DNA of 64,000 nucleotides from Hofstenia miamia (Eukaryota > Xenacoelomorpha > Acoela): positions 1,225,762 to 1,289,761 of the forward strand of contig SCFE01000037.1 in NCBI GenBank assembly GCA_004352715.1, in the 5' to 3' direction. Within the stretch, counting starts at the first letter, position 1; every line of letters starts with the position of its first letter. The position numbers were made by a program, and so were the translations under genes. The notes beneath the pieces are model-generated. The model was not told the DNA's origin. It did not search any database and worked only from the letters and a program-made list of their open reading frames with translations. Below are positions 46,856 through 60,576 of the stretch, one piece after another.

Positions 46856-49800
46856 AATTAGAAGACTATATTGTTATTTTCAATTAAGAGTTACATCAAA
46901 ATGTTCAAGAATCTCAATTGTAAAATGATATTATTGCATCATAAGATAGTTACTACTGATTTCGACATGGCACCTATAATATGGTGAGTAAATTTAGAGA
47001 ATATGTATTAAATGTAACATTGAATTTATTTGAAGAACCACAAGTTTGAATAATCACTTGAAAGCTTAGTGATAAAGGCGAAAATATTTTTTTTAATATC
47101 CAATAAAGATGTCATACGACAAGCATCTAACCTATATATTTTTAAAGCTTTGCACTAGGAATTTTTTTTGTGTTTTGTTGCATGAATTTTTCTTCTGCCC
47201 TTTGCCCTGAAATTTTAAATGGACTTCACATGGAGAAATTGAATTCAGATGAGATGTAGTTCTATGCAATTTCAACTAGTGGAATTTACGTAAATTCAAT
47301 GTCGATAAAAATTTATATCAAATTTCCAGAACGATTTCTCAAATACGCTGGGCCTTATTTAATGCTCATATATCAAATTGTGTTTGAAATAATTTCATTG
47401 ATTTAAAAAAGTATAAACATGAATTTCAATAAAGTTGCGGCAATACATTATCTGAAAATTTAATACAATTTAACCTTTCGCTCGCTAAGTTAACCAATGG
47501 TTGCAAAGATGCATTATATTCGGAATATTCCATTATTTTCAAAAGTCAGTTTGTAGAATATGTCAACCCAACGATGTAATTACATAGTTTATTATTCATA
47601 GTCGTAAAACAATAAGACAGTTGTATCAATTTCCAGTATCACTTTTTTTACCAAACGAAATTCTATATTTACCAAAATGGTAGTTTTTCCATTATAATTA
47701 TATTTTTATGAACAATAACTTATGAAAATAAAGTTTGCAAATTTACTTAAAAGCAAGGCATTTTAAAGTAAAACTTTAAAAGAAGATATTAAATGCATGC
47801 ATCTAAATTTAATCACAAAATTCCACCGATAGAAACATCTTCTATGACCTACAAAATAGGTTAGACAAATATTTCCAACTGCTTCAAATTGTAAAAAATA
47901 ATTCCGTTTTACCAAACAACAAAACAGATTTTTCTGTTTTTCTTTTGATCGCTAGTTGTATGCAACAGTGAAAAGCAAATTTCTGGTCACTTTAATAATG
48001 GGATTTGTTAGATGTTTCCACAAAGGCTTTAAAGTCTGTGTAAGCAGCCCAAATACCTAACCAGTGTTGGTTTTCTAGTGAACGGTCAGCAGAAACACTA
48101 AAGAACCTATAGGTAAACCACTGGTGAGGCACTATATGTTAATAGCTGGTGATCCACTAGTAGAAAATACCAGTTTGCACGTGGTAAATTGATGAAATTT
48201 AAAGGTTAACATGATTTTGAATGCTTTTTAAAGTTGCAAAATGTATACAGTCGAATTCTAAACTATTTAGTTATTGTTTTTATTTGATTGTGCTTGTATA
48301 TAGGATAATAAATGACTATGATAATTTGAATAAATTCTTTTAAATTACATCGTAGGTATTTCAATTGCCTAAAAGAAAAAAACATCTATATGTAAATATA
48401 GTTGTAAACTATCTCAGTAATAGACTTACATTTAAATTAATGTTTTAGTAGAATTTGTTAGTAGTTTGTATTTTCAAATTTGATTGATATTCTGATAATT
48501 AAAGTGTTAATTACAAGTGAAGCTTAATTTTTATCTATAATTTGTTTAAAATACTCAATATCTTTTGGGAAGCCAATATACAAGGGAGTAACAAACCGAT
48601 TACCAAAAAATTTAAATGTATGTTGGATGAGTTTGGTCATGACTAATAATGAAGCTATCCTTCCAACATGTATTTATTGACATGACTTTCCCAATGCAGT
48701 TTGTTTTCCGTATGATGATCTAATCAAAATGACTAGAGTGGGACACTTTTAAGCACGAGCATGTACATGTTTTCAACTTCTAAAAAATTTTGTAGCGGAT
48801 ATTTCTACCAATAATAGTTTGATTTAAATGTGGAGATCCATTCATTGAAAAATTAGCAAAGAGTCTTTTGTGCAATGTTTTTTAATACCTGCGTATGTAA
48901 ATAATACATTCTCTGTACAAATGCGCTAAGAATATAGTTAGTTATCGTATTTATTATGAGGATTTGTTTGAATTCTAAGAATTTTCATTAATTTATTTTA
49001 TTTTTTTTGCATTTTGGTCAGAAAATTTCAAATAGTATTCAATAAATACAGCTTAGACGCGACTAAAATGTGTTGCATTTGGAAATTCGAGATAAATGAC
49101 AAAATTCTCTGCATCGGGCAACTTAATAGTTTCTGCAAGAGATAATGGCGCAGCTGTCTCCTCGCAAGCCACAACAAAAAACAAAAGCTGTGTTTTAAAT
49201 TTGTTTACATCGCATTGATACTCGCCGTTCTATAGTGGTGCTTCATAATTTTTGTGAAATAGTAGAAAACTAGTTTATATAAAATTCTAATTGTATTATA
49301 ATTTTAACATTGCGATACAAAATTTGTACCTGTCTCATTCAATGTTAACTTGTCAATGAACAGCTAAGCATGGATATCAACTTAACCAAAATAGTAATAG
49401 CTTTTACCTTTTACCCTTGTAAATGTGATAAATAATTCGTTCCAGGATCCATGTGTACTGCATTCTGGAATATTTTCCCTACAACATTTTCTAGGGAAGC
49501 GCAAAAAATTTGAAGTGTGCCATGACAGAGACCTAAAATTACTGCTTCCGCCAAATCACCTGGTGAGGAAGGAAAAAATCAACTTAAATGAATTTGTGTG
49601 TTAGATTTGTTTATATTTATTATCAGCTAGTGTAAACCTCTCTAGGCCAGAATTGTAAATAGGTCAAAATTGGAACAGTTTGTGTAGCTGTTTTGAGCAA
49701 AATAAAATAGGTCGGGTCGAATATGTTAAAATTATTATTTGATCAGATCACATATGCTAAGGTTATGATTGGGTGGGGCACTTAAAAAATTTCATAATTT

Positions 49801-52800
49801 AAATAATTTTGAAAATTGATATGCATCTGTGATTTGTGACCAACCAATATTACTGGAGTAGCATTGGGCAGTAAGCTGATGATGAACTATCAAGCCTCCG
49901 ATCAAATAAACAATGAATTTTAATTAGTCTGAAAACATGTTGCCGCGATCACTGTTGATTTTTCAAATTTAAAAAAAATTCAAGCACGAGTCCGGCACGG
50001 CACCAAAATCTTTTCGTTGAATGTAAAAGTCATCCTAGATTAAATCTCTATGAATGAAATATTTTCAATAGTTTACAAAGTGTTTGCGAAACAAAATTTC
50101 GGTGATATTAATGTGCGGGCCCAGTGGGGAGGGGCGGGGGCATGGCCATCTCCAATGGATAGCCTACTAAAAAGAAGTAAATTTTTCAAGAACCAGTAAA
50201 CTTAAATTAAACATACAATGAAAAATTATATTTAATTATTAAGCTGTATATTGTAGGCTAAATTGTGTGTACAATGATTAATATAGATTAATGATTTTAT
50301 TTAAGATTTACAAAAATTGACGTTATTATTCTAAGTTTAGTTCAATCAAATTGACCTCAAAATTAGCTTCAAGTTTTAGCTAAAGTACACAATACTTTTT
50401 ACTCATTCTAATTTTATTAATAAACCCATTACTATATTTTTGTACATGCAAATATGATTTTTGAAATATATATATATTATTTTGCAATGTTTTTTGATTG
50501 ATTGGTTAGGGAAATTAAATCAAAATTTATTGAACTTTAAATATTTAATAATTTGTGATGGTTTCTATAAACATTTTAGACAAACATAATTCATTAAAAA
50601 TAAATATATCTAAGATTTGAGAACACCTCTGTTTGGATAAAGAATCGGTGCAACACAACACCGCCTGAATGGAATTTGCAGGATATGGCAATATAGTTCA
50701 GATTGCTTTATTATCTGAACACTGAAGAATTTGAAAGTTTTCAAAAAAGTAAGTATTTTCAGTACTTGAACATTTAGCCTCCGGATATTTCAAGGATCTG
50801 ATGCCAATGACGCGGTTCTATGTAAATCTGCAAACTCTTGCCGAAAGATGATATTCATATGTTGAAGTTTTCACGAATAAGAAAATTTTTTAGAAGTGCT
50901 ACAAAATAATATCTAACCCTAATTAACCCAAACGCTTTCTACAATTTGTGATGGTCCTTAATATACTCATTACTTAATAAAGATAGCTAGAACCTTCAGC
51001 TACGCATTTAAATTACCATCATTTCCATGTCCATACATGTGCAACACGACTTCGGACTTTGCGTACGGCGCATCTTAATGAAACTTGGGCGCTCTACCTA
51101 CAGAAAATATAATATTTGCAGTTAGTTGTTGTTCTCATGATCACCATACTGCATTAATATTTGAACTTTAAGTGTGAGAAATATTTAAATTTTTTCTTAA
51201 GACAGAATTTTTTATTGTAAAATAATTATTTTTGTCACAAAGTTTTACCATAATAGGGAAGCACACTTACTCATATCATAGATATGGCGAAATAGTGTGT
51301 ATTTTTCTTATCTAAATTTTACCCACCCTCCTCCCACTAATTTTTGTTCCTGAAGGAATAAAATAATAACAGCCGTAAATTATTGCAAAATGTGAATTTT
51401 GACTCCTTCCAATAAAAAGTACTGGGCATGCCACTGATGCAAATTAATAGATTTAGAAAATCAAAATAACAAATAAATTTGATACATATTTTAATGTGGG
51501 CACGAGAAATTCAAGAGCACGAAATTTTCTGTAAAATTGTGCAAGGTGCATTGTAAAGCGCAGCACGTTTCCGACACTGCCGGCGATGCATTATCAAACA
51601 TTCATCAAACAATTCACCAGACAAACTCCAAATATCTGCTGGAATTTCTGTTTATGGTTAAGTAATTTAATGCATTAATTTGTGCAGCGTTCGTATTTTG
51701 ATACAATTTTTATAGTTATTAAGCATATGTATGTATTTACGTGGTAGTTATTTTCTGTCAATAAATTTATAATGCTCACTTCTATTAATTTATTTTGTCA
51801 GTAAGCAGCAAGCATGCTGGACTGATAGCAAAGCATCCAAAATCCGCTTTTAGCGATGGTGTAATTGAATAAACCATGCTACGCAGCATCAATGAGCAGG
51901 AAAAACAATTAAAGTAAATAAAAGTTTCTCTTATGAGTTTACCTTTATTTACGAAGTAATTACGATTAACTAAGCATCATTTGCGATTACACAATAAGTT
52001 TTCCCTTATGAGTTATATTCTTAACCGTTTTCCCACAGCAAGACTTCCACGTGACTTGCTGTTTGAATAATAATTTTTTCAATTTTCAAATCACTGAGGT
52101 AGAAGTTCATGGAATATATAAGGCAATAATTTCAATTTATTTACTTTAACTGCAATGCGTGTTATTGCTAAATAATTAGCTTGTTTGGCGAACGCTGGAG
52201 GGAAGGCTGATAGGCGGTTTGATGGCTTGCCTGATAGCGTGTTTGAAGATGGTGATACACTGTCAAACATTTGACAAACATTTTGTTTGTAAAATACCCA
52301 ATAAACATGTTTCACAGTTATCAAGTACCATGATGTTCACAAAAACACCAACACGTCAGACGTGTTTGCTTGCCTTTTTTACGTGAAAGTTAGTCAGAGG
52401 CAATATTATCATAAAAAATTATATAATGTAGATAATTACTTAACACAATATATTCCTCACATTAATTAATTCTAAAAGTTTTCTAAACAATTCCCAAAAG
52501 TTTGCTGCAATTTTGACTGTCTTTCTAATAGACCCGGTGTTTAAAATGTAAATATTCAAGTTATTATAAGAATAATTTATTCAATATTTCACCACTAAGT
52601 GAGTAGTGCTTGGAAACAAGTAAAACATTACTTTGCTGTATATTTTTCTATGTTGCTTCGAAAAATTATTTTTCAATTTATTTAGAATAAAAATAATATT
52701 CAATTTAAACTTATTTTGCGCAAAATTATCAGCACATTGTTAAAGAATATAAACCCGGACATTGTCAATGAAGTTTAAATATTTGTTAAATCTGAATTTA

Positions 52801-53031
52801 TAAGTTTCACTTTTGCTAGTGAAATGCCAATGCTTAATCATTGAGCGTGAGTTTGATAATTTGTATGAATGATTATTAACTGCATGTAGAATTGCAATGC
52901 TGTGTTGTGCAGCTTTGTCTTATGTTCATTATATGTACTCGCACTCGTAATTGCACGTCATTACTTAACACAATATGTGATATTGTACGTGAGGTTGAGA
53001 TGAGCATCACTTTTATTAAACCAACCTACTA
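46856..53031. other. Long intergenic region, nothing firmly recognised
   Basis: About 6 kb of AT-rich DNA without a supportable gene. Points noted: a weakly palindromic stretch at 48056-48185 with AACCAGTGTTGGTTTTCTAG and an inverted partner; a GGGTCGGG-like patch at 49708-49790; a GC-rich patch at 50115-50160; and a less AT-rich minus-strand stretch at 51020-51105 with exon-like splice signals. A relatively GC-rich stretch at 52185-52260 is open on the minus strand but matches no family. Confidence 0.4.
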
Positions 53032-53580
53032 ATGAGATATGAGAAACTGAACCCCTTTGCAAAAAAATATATTACCAGCACTAGTAGAGGCTGTAAAGCA
53101 GTATTGGAACAGAGACAGATTTTATGGGCCAGGCTGATTCCGGTCCGGCTTTGTCAGCTTTTTTGCCTGTTTATTATACAGTTTATTAGATTTCAGCGAC
53201 GAGTTTCATACCACTCAGTTAAGCTGAAAACGATCCGCGTAGTCACCATGGTGGTTCCAGATCAGCACTTGATGACTTGTTAGTATCCTCGTCACTGGAT
53301 AAAGATCTTACAGCTTTAAGAAAAATGGATCTGATTCCAATTGTCAAGAGCGCAATCAGTCGTCTCAACTCTCCTCTGATCCAACACAAGTTTCAGGGGA
53401 TCTACAAGCCGTAGAATCACTACTTGAAAAGAAGTTAGCAACAATTGAAGCTCGACTATCAGCTATCGAATCTGGTACCCCTAGTAAGCAGCCTTCTTCG
53501 ACTTCTGTATCTCAAGTACTTCCTATTGCTGCTAAGTAAGTAAGTAGTACTGCTGTTAAGCCGATAATCTCGCATTACCC
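53032..53580 (+). pseudogene. Decayed coding-like sequence upstream of a LINE 3' end
   Basis: Less AT-rich than its flanks. Short frames switch between phases, including a coiled-coil-like piece VESLLEKKLATIEARLSAIE followed by SGTPSKQPSSTS (about 53408-53515). It may be the ORF1 of a retrotransposon or an unrelated gene fragment. It is interrupted by stops and frameshifts, and I cannot assign it to a family. Confidence 0.35.
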
Positions 53581-53990
53581 AAGCCTTGCAACAACTCCAT
53601 TGGTTGCCCTTAAGATATCAAATTGACTACAAAATTGTCCTTTTAACGTGGAAATCTCTAAATGAATGTGCATCCTCATATATAAGCGAGTTGCTTAATC
53701 CAAACACCACAGCTAGTCGTTCGCCGTACCTATGGACTCTGCGTACTCCAAAGGTTAACTTGGCTTCTGCTGGCGCTTGGTAATTTTCAATTTCTGCACC
53801 AACTGTATTCAATCGCCTACCATTTGCCTAACGGACGTGTTCTAATCTAATGGTTTTCAAGAAAGCACTGAAGTCACATTACTTTGAAATCGCCTTCAAT
53901 TAGTCACTTTACCATTAGCGCTTTTGAACTTGGAACATTTCGGGATTAATGCGCTCTATAAATGCTTTTGTATTATTATTATAATTTTAC
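53581..53990 (+). mobile_element. L2/CR1-like LINE, 3' terminal fragment
   Basis: The frame from 53589 encodes QQLHWLPLRYQIDYKIVLLT, then SYISELLNP, the 'LHWLPV-x-x-R-I-x-(F/Y)K' block found near the C-terminus of L2/CR1-type reverse transcriptases. After stops and frame changes the final blocks are still visible: FNRLPF (the 'WNSLP' position) and VFKKALKSHYFE, near 53800-53890. It ends in a TATTATTAT trinucleotide tail at 53973-53982, typical of these elements. Only this 3' fragment is present, so it is severely 5'-truncated and dead. Confidence 0.75.
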
Positions 53991-54727
53991 TGGAACTACG
54001 CCTCAGCATTTCAACAATTTTCAAAAATAGTGAAAGGCCCAATTTCCTGAAGAATATCTTGAATTATAATAAAAATTATTTTCGCAACAATTTGTGAGTC
54101 GTTTCAAAACTTAACGTATGCAGTAGAAGGGAACCTAGACAAATTTCATTTACTCTAAGCATTTGCCTTTACTACTGGAGGGCTAAAACAAAATTTAATT
54201 AAAGACATAGTATTGATAGCAAGTAAAAGATAGAATTTGTTTACAAAATTAATAACAAAAATTGATAACGTACGTTTATATAGATTGCATTGAACAGGCA
54301 AGTCGGTTGTATTACAGTTGAGAAAAAATAGCGTTAATTTTCTGTAGGCTACAAACAGTTTCGGGTAATTTGTAGTCATTTTTCTAAAATTCAAGGAATA
54401 TTTTGATAGTTTCTTAGGCAGGCACTTCACTAAGTTTATTTAATTTAGTCAATCCATGCACAATGACTTCAAGCATGCAATTTAATCAAGCCATTTTAAT
54501 GCAGGGGATTTGACTAGAGCGAATGAATTGAGTTACACTCACATCTAACTGGCTGACTGAATGTACTTACTTAATATATCAATACACTCATTATCAGTAG
54601 CTGCGTGGATATATTAACGCTATGCAACTTTCTATTTTTTGGTAAGAAGATTAAATATTTTAAACTTCCTGATTTTATTTTAAATAAAGCAAGGTGTCTT
54701 CATCATTTTAAAAGTTCACATAAATGT

Positions 54728-54730
<3 letters not shown>
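53991..54730. other. Intergenic, nothing recognised
   Basis: AT-rich with no gene seen. Confidence 0.45.
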
Positions 54731-54790
<60 letters not shown>

Positions 54791-54817
54791 TATACATGTA
54801 TATATATATACATATAT

Positions 54818-54853
<36 letters not shown>
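54729..54853. repeat. (TA)n microsatellite with TACA interruptions
   Basis: TA-dominated tract of about 125 bp with periodic CA/GTA interruptions. Confidence 0.95.
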
Positions 54854-55198
54854 GTTTGTGCTGTACTTTAATTTCGAAATGTTTGTTTCTTGGATACAAA
54901 GACTTTTCGAAATGTAACACTTAAATAAAGAAAAAACTAAAATACGTACTAATTATAATAAAGCATGCGTATAATAATCAGTGATTGACACAGCAATTAA
55001 TAAGCAACTGTCATGTAAAAAACTAGTGTTCTCGCTTTTTTGAATTCCATAAGTAATGTCAGACTTTGGTAAACCAGTGTTTTTAAGACCTATAAACCTA
55101 ATTTCCCTCCGCTGTAAATGTAAAATCGCATTTGATTGGTTAATCGATTTTTAGAGGAAACGTGCTTTTGATAGAATTTAACTGTCAGTTACGAATTT

Positions 55199-55871
55199 AT
55201 GGATGCGAATAAAAACAAAGACTATCACCTTGGTGTGAACAAAGATTTCTTGAAATCGTTACTCAATTTGGAATTCAAAAATTTAACTTCATGTGAATTT
55301 GTTGATAAACATGCAAATTCTCGACCATTCATAGATAAAAATAAAGAAGTCGGACTACCCACAATTTACATTCTGCATGATTGGAAAGCCAAACTTTCTG
55401 ATCTAATTAGTGTTCTACTTGAAAAAAGCGACAGTGCAAAGGACATTTTTTGGATTGATATCTTTTGCGAAACAAAGACATCTTTAATAAGAAAACAATA
55501 TTTGAAAAAGCTAGTATCCAATATACCTTCCATTGAGAGAATCATTGTTGTTTTTAATGATGAAAGCTCACCAGAAACAATTTTGCTAAAAACATTTACT
55601 CAGATAACAGTGCACTCATCAGCAAAGCTTCCCATTGAGCTGGTATTTAATAATCTGTCATCTTATCGTACATTGTTGAATCTTTATGCAGCGATAAGCA
55701 GCATAAATATCGATACTTCCACTAGTTTGAACAAAAAATCTGCTAACAAATTTTACAAGACTTATCCTGAAATATCAAACAAGAATAAAAGAAATGAACT
55801 TAACCAGGTTTTATCACACAAACTTTTAAATGTTCTACGAGAAACGTTAGAAAATCTTGCAGAAAGTGAAG
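55199..55871 (+). CDS. TIR-like domain protein, first coding exon
   Basis: An open frame of 224 codons from ATG 55199 to a strong donor (GAAG|GTAAGA, GT at 55872-55873), leaving phase 1. Residues 54-62 PTIYILHDW, 82-90 DIFWIDIFC and 112-120 IERIIVVFN follow the order of an alpha/beta TIR-like domain. This domain, with 'S-H-x-W' then 'F-W-x-D-x-F', occurs at the N-terminus of NACHT- or TPR/kinesin-light-chain-like repeat proteins in protists and many invertebrates. The usual His-x-Trp is present as HDW. A helical, charged segment (198-224) follows, as a linker would. Downstream exons carrying repeats or a NACHT are expected but not identified: the intron enters a (TA)n gap. A role in signalling or self/stress recognition is inference. 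NADase activity cannot be claimed. Confidence 0.65.
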
Positions 55872-55912
55872 GTAAGACCCTTAGTTAGCTCTTATATATA
55901 TATATATATATA
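55872..55912. repeat. Intron start and (TA)n tract
   Basis: Splice donor followed within about 20 bp by a TA microsatellite that runs into the gap. Confidence 0.8.
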
Positions 55913-56202
55913 NNNNNNNNNNNNNNNNNNNNNNNNNNNNNNNNNNNNNNNNNNNNNNNNNNNNNNNNNNNNNNNNNNNNNNNNNNNNNNNNNNNNNNNN
56001 NNNNNNNNNNNNNNNNNNNNNNNNNNNNNNNNNNNNNNNNNNNNNNNNNNNNNNNNNNNNNNNNNNNNNNNNNNNNNNNNNNNNNNNNNNNNNNNNNNNN
56101 NNNNNNNNNNNNNNNNNNNNNNNNNNNNNNNNNNNNNNNNNNNNNNNNNNNNNNNNNNNNNNNNNNNNNNNNNNNNNNNNNNNNNNNNNNNNNNNNNNNN
56201 NN
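55913..56202. other. Assembly gap (290 N) inside (TA)n
   Basis: N run bordered by TA dinucleotides (to 56258 on the right) within the first intron of the TIR-like gene. Confidence 0.99.
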
Positions 56203-56233
<31 letters not shown>

Positions 56234-56258
56234 TATTTATATATATATATATATATAT

Positions 56259-59010
56259 GTTTGTGCAAATTTGATTTCCTAAGGAATTCGGTTACAAAAT
56301 ATGACTGCTAATTTTCAGACAATTATTAGTTTAAAGTTCCTCTAATATGAAATTTTCAACAAATAAATTAAGTTTAAGAAATAAATTAAATTGGAAGGCT
56401 GATATTCTCAATAACAAGCAGCATCTAAATTGGATAAAATGATTTAAATTTTCATAATTCTTTGATGTCAGGAATAATATACTTCAAGATCTACTTAATT
56501 CATATTCATAGGTTCTTCTATCATGGGGTGCTTTATGATATATAACACAATCTATTGATAAAATCTAATTCGCACGCTTCTCGGCGCATTAGAGTTGAGA
56601 TAAGATAGGCATCCATGCCTTTCAGTAATGAATATAACAGTTAAATTATATCTTTTTAATTTTGTGTGGCTAGGCGTTGTTTTCAATTTGTCTTCCTACT
56701 CAATACATTTCAATAAATTAAATGCATCATTTCCTCATTAGCATCCTTTAACCAGTCGAATACGCAGTTAGTTTTGCTTCTTCAGTTTTGCTTTATAAAT
56801 TAATGTATCTTGAATAATAAATGAAATATTGATTTTTACAACTACTACATATACAATTTGTTAATAATCCCAGAAAAATATTTTACTTATTAATAAAGTA
56901 TTAAAAGTGTAATTGCAAGATTTAATGTGATATCGCCTGTATTCACTGCTAGTTTTGAAACGCTAAAAAGAAATGATGCGAAAATATACTCCAATAAACA
57001 AATACCTAAAATTATCAACTTAGCTTTCCACAAAAATTACTAAGTTGAGGATGGTTAAAATCAGCTATGCTATTTCAATTTTCAGAACTTTGATACATTG
57101 GCTAAAAAGAAGAATTGAATAACTTTCCTCTTTACGTTATATATTCTTATTTACAACCGTTATATGAAATAATTTACAATTCATTGAATTTATTGAGCCT
57201 ACAAAATATTTTAAAAAACTGTATATATTGATATCCAATCTATTATATTTAAAATTTTAATTTTAAATAACTTTTTTAGCATATGAATAACATTAAACAT
57301 TTAAGTTGAAAAATAAACTTTGGTAAGTAAATTAGTTGAAAGTGAAATGCATCATTTTAAAATTCAAGCTGAAAATTTAGATTTGCAAATGATCACACGT
57401 GTTCAAGTTTCTGTAAAAGAATTGCAACCTAATTGAACCACGAAAAATTGCCTACGAACTGAAAACCCACTTGACAAACAGTTAATCCACGATTAGCATT
57501 AACAACCATTAAGGATCAACTGTAAATCCAAGCCTCCACCCAGATTTGTAAGTGGGCGAAGCCACAACTTGAACTTGAAATTTTATGAACAGCTTGTTCT
57601 TTGTCACTTAGAGTTGCGATTAGTAAATTTACATTTTTCAGTATTTAACTTAGCTAATATATTTGGTCCTCATCGTGGTTATGGTTTTTACTGGGAGAGT
57701 ATATATATATATATATATTATACATGAAAATTAACATATACTATACCTCTTTTTGGGGCAAATTATTTCATATTCACTGAATAGTACCAAATGAGTAGTG
57801 TAAACTTTAAGACACACGCATGAACCTTTCAGACGAGGGATTATCTACATTTCATTTCTCTTTAGTGCAAAAGGAGATTTTGCCTAATTATTGACTCCAG
57901 AATTGGTCCTAACAAATGAAGCACTGCTGCAAGTGTTTAATGTATAATCCTTCATGATGTTCTTTAGCAATATTCAATTTTATATTTGCATTAGTGTTCA
58001 TGAAAATTATTTAATAACTAACTTGCTACAAATCCTTTTATTTGGTTCAACGTTGGAGATTAAAAACTGGAGCATAAGCGAAGTGTATAAATTTAATTAT
58101 ACGTTTGCAATAATTATTTTGTATTAAAATATTTAAAAGAAGAATAATTAAAATTTCTTAGTTGCCAACCAGCGGAAAATTCGATAACTGAAAACAGGGA
58201 ATTTATGAAGGCTTAAAAAAGTATATGTTAAATTAGAAATTCTAAAATAGTCAAATTTAATTTTGTTTAATTCACTTCTCTATAAGTATAAAAAGTCCAT
58301 TCTAAGTAAATATATGCACACTATAACTTACAAATCATGTTTTTGGGTTTTATTTTTGCCTTTTCACCGAGTTAATTGATTTGTTTTTAAAAAAACGCAT
58401 GTTAAAATCTGAATGAATCGAGAAATTTGAATGGCATTGCTTTGCTTGATGAGTTTTATCACAGACAAGTGAATTTGAGGTCACAAAGACTAAAGCAACA
58501 GATGTCAGCACAAATCACGATAGATGAAGGCATTAGACAAAGAAAGTGTTTCTTTTGATGCAGATATAAGTAGCACATCTGATAGTTGATTTTTGCTATA
58601 ATGTCTGAGTTCGAACAGTATTACATATAAAGCGCCGTTATAAAACTTTTCAAGCGTCGAGGAAAAGACGATGGTCGCTGATCAATTCAAAAATAGAGAC
58701 CTAATTCAAAAATTTGTGTATTTCTAATATTATGAATTTATTTGTTAGAATACAGTTAGGTGGCTCCATAATTAAAATTTGCTAATAGAAACTATAATTA
58801 ACCATTCAAGATGACATAGGCATTTGTGACATGAAACTGTTTGTTGCACGTTTGTTTTTATTAAGCCATTCAAAGAAATATTGAAAGACTCTATATTTTT
58901 ATCGATATATTATTGTCAATTACTAAATACATTTCAAATTTATTTTGTGAAGATCAAAGGAAACTAGAAAGTGGTAATGCATAATTACAACATTTTTGCA
59001 TACACTAGAA
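56259..59010. other. Probable intron of the TIR-like gene, nothing recognised
   Basis: AT-rich, no exon identified. A short TA tract lies at 57701-57719. Confidence 0.4.
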
Positions 59011-59378
59011 CAAAAGTTCTCAACCGGGGTCCAAACACACACACACACAAAATAGCGAATTGGGGGTCCATATGACCATTATAATTCAGAACGGTTTTCA
59101 TCACTGAGAATAGAATTTCTAATTTCTACAGAAATTTCCACTATCTTAAAATACTGAAAGTAAAAATATTCACGCAGCTGTTCTATTTTTTATTCAATGA
59201 CGTAGCAGAAAAAACAACAACATTTTAGTCTAGCTTTGCTTCAAAATGAATCACAACCATTTTTTATTATATTAACCATTCTTGTGCTATTCTAATTGTG
59301 ATTTTTTGCAGGGGTGGGTCCAGGTAAAAGATTAATAGGAAAAGGGCTCCATGGGTAAAATAAGGTTGAGAACTACAG
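59011..59378. mobile_element. hAT-like MITE
   Basis: The left end reads CAAAAGTTCTCAACCGGGGT and the reverse complement of the right end reads CTGTAGTTCTCAACCTTATT. The shared AGTTCTCAACC is a terminal motif well known from hAT-derived MITEs. The flanks CACTAGAA and TTCTAAGT both resemble the nTCTAGAn target preference of hAT elements but are not identical to each other. A short CA run (59034-59048) lies inside. Non-coding. Confidence 0.7.
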
Positions 59379-60576
59379 TTCTAAGTAAATATCTGAATGT
59401 AAATTTCAATTTGCTTAAGACCTTGCATTCCCTCCTTACTGTGTATAACTTTGATATCATTTCTTGTGAAATTAGTATTGGGATTATTCTAATGTAATTT
59501 TTTATTATATTTAAATTTGTTTCATTAAACATTGTCACATTTTGTATTTAAGATTGATGATAGATCGATTTAAATACTAAGTATTGATTGGATATCTTCT
59601 TTAGGTAGTCACAATAAATACCGTTTTACTAAAATCGTTATTTTCTGTAATTTCAGAAGATTAAAGAGCTTACTAAATTCAACAATATATGCATATATAT
59701 TGTGAGGTGGATTTAACAAACGGCTACAGGGCAAACTAATATAGAAGTAATGAAGTCTCAATTAAATCCTTATTCATAAAACTGAAAAGGCCACAAGACA
59801 TAATTAAAGCACGATAAGTTGATCTTTGCTATTTTTGTTCATAATAAATATTTTTTAAAAATATTAAACGCAAAATCGAATCTACAAAAGCAATCATTGC
59901 TACATTATACGAAAATATAGTTGAATGTAAATGATCGTATCACTGAATTTTGAACTAAACTATTGAAAGGCCATTAATGTACTAAAGATTCAGCTGATTT
60001 GGACATTGAAGAAATCATAGGATTCACAATCATATACCGAGTTTCACAAAAACTTTCCTATATAGCTGACTAACTAAATATTTATTCTTTCGAACTAATC
60101 TTTTGTTCATGATACTTTGAGTTCACCGAAGCAAATCTCTAGAGAGATACAGTAAACAAGAATCAGTGTGCTAAGTAGCTAATGTACATGTAGCAGTAGC
60201 AGCATTTTATTCACTGCCCTCCCTATTATATTATGGAAAAGCAATTTCAAAATTTTTGGAAATCTATGCTAGCAATTTCCTACCACCAATAATTGTAAAC
60301 AAAAGTTTACTTGAATATCGATTGATTTCATCTTTTGTAATGTTGAAGAAAATTTATTGAGGTAAGGCTTAGTTAGAGGTTTAGTAAAGTTTTACACCTG
60401 TTTTTATCCTTATGGTCCAAAACGTTTGGCTTATAGAAAGACGTTGATTCTGAATGACTTTATGTGCTTACTTTCGGTGAATTTCCTTATTATCTGAGTA
60501 GCTTCTTACAATTGGAAACTTTTTGCACTATGCCCTCATCTCATATAATTAAGACATTTTTTCATTCTTGTTTGAG
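59379..60576. other. Probable intron or intergenic, nothing recognised
   Basis: AT-rich, no gene seen. The end (TTTTTTCATTCTTGTTTGAG) is a good splice acceptor for the candidate exon that follows. Confidence 0.4.

Noticed and set aside
48069-48114. Segment with acceptor GTTTTCTAG and donor TATAG|GTAAAC resembling a small exon
   Set aside because: All three phases contain or end in a stop, and the segment lies in a weakly palindromic repeat.
51020-51105. Minus-strand exon-like stretch with Cys-rich peptide (SPKSCCTCMD)
   Set aside because: Short; the donor is weak, and no neighbouring exon or family was found. Kept only as a note in the intergenic entry.
52091-52324. Minus-strand frame at 52.1-52.3 kb
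   Set aside because: Opened by a relatively GC-rich stretch; the peptide shows no recognisable domain and no splice context.
54605-54924. Frames rich in Tyr-Ile on both strands
   Set aside because: Translation of the TA/TACA microsatellite.
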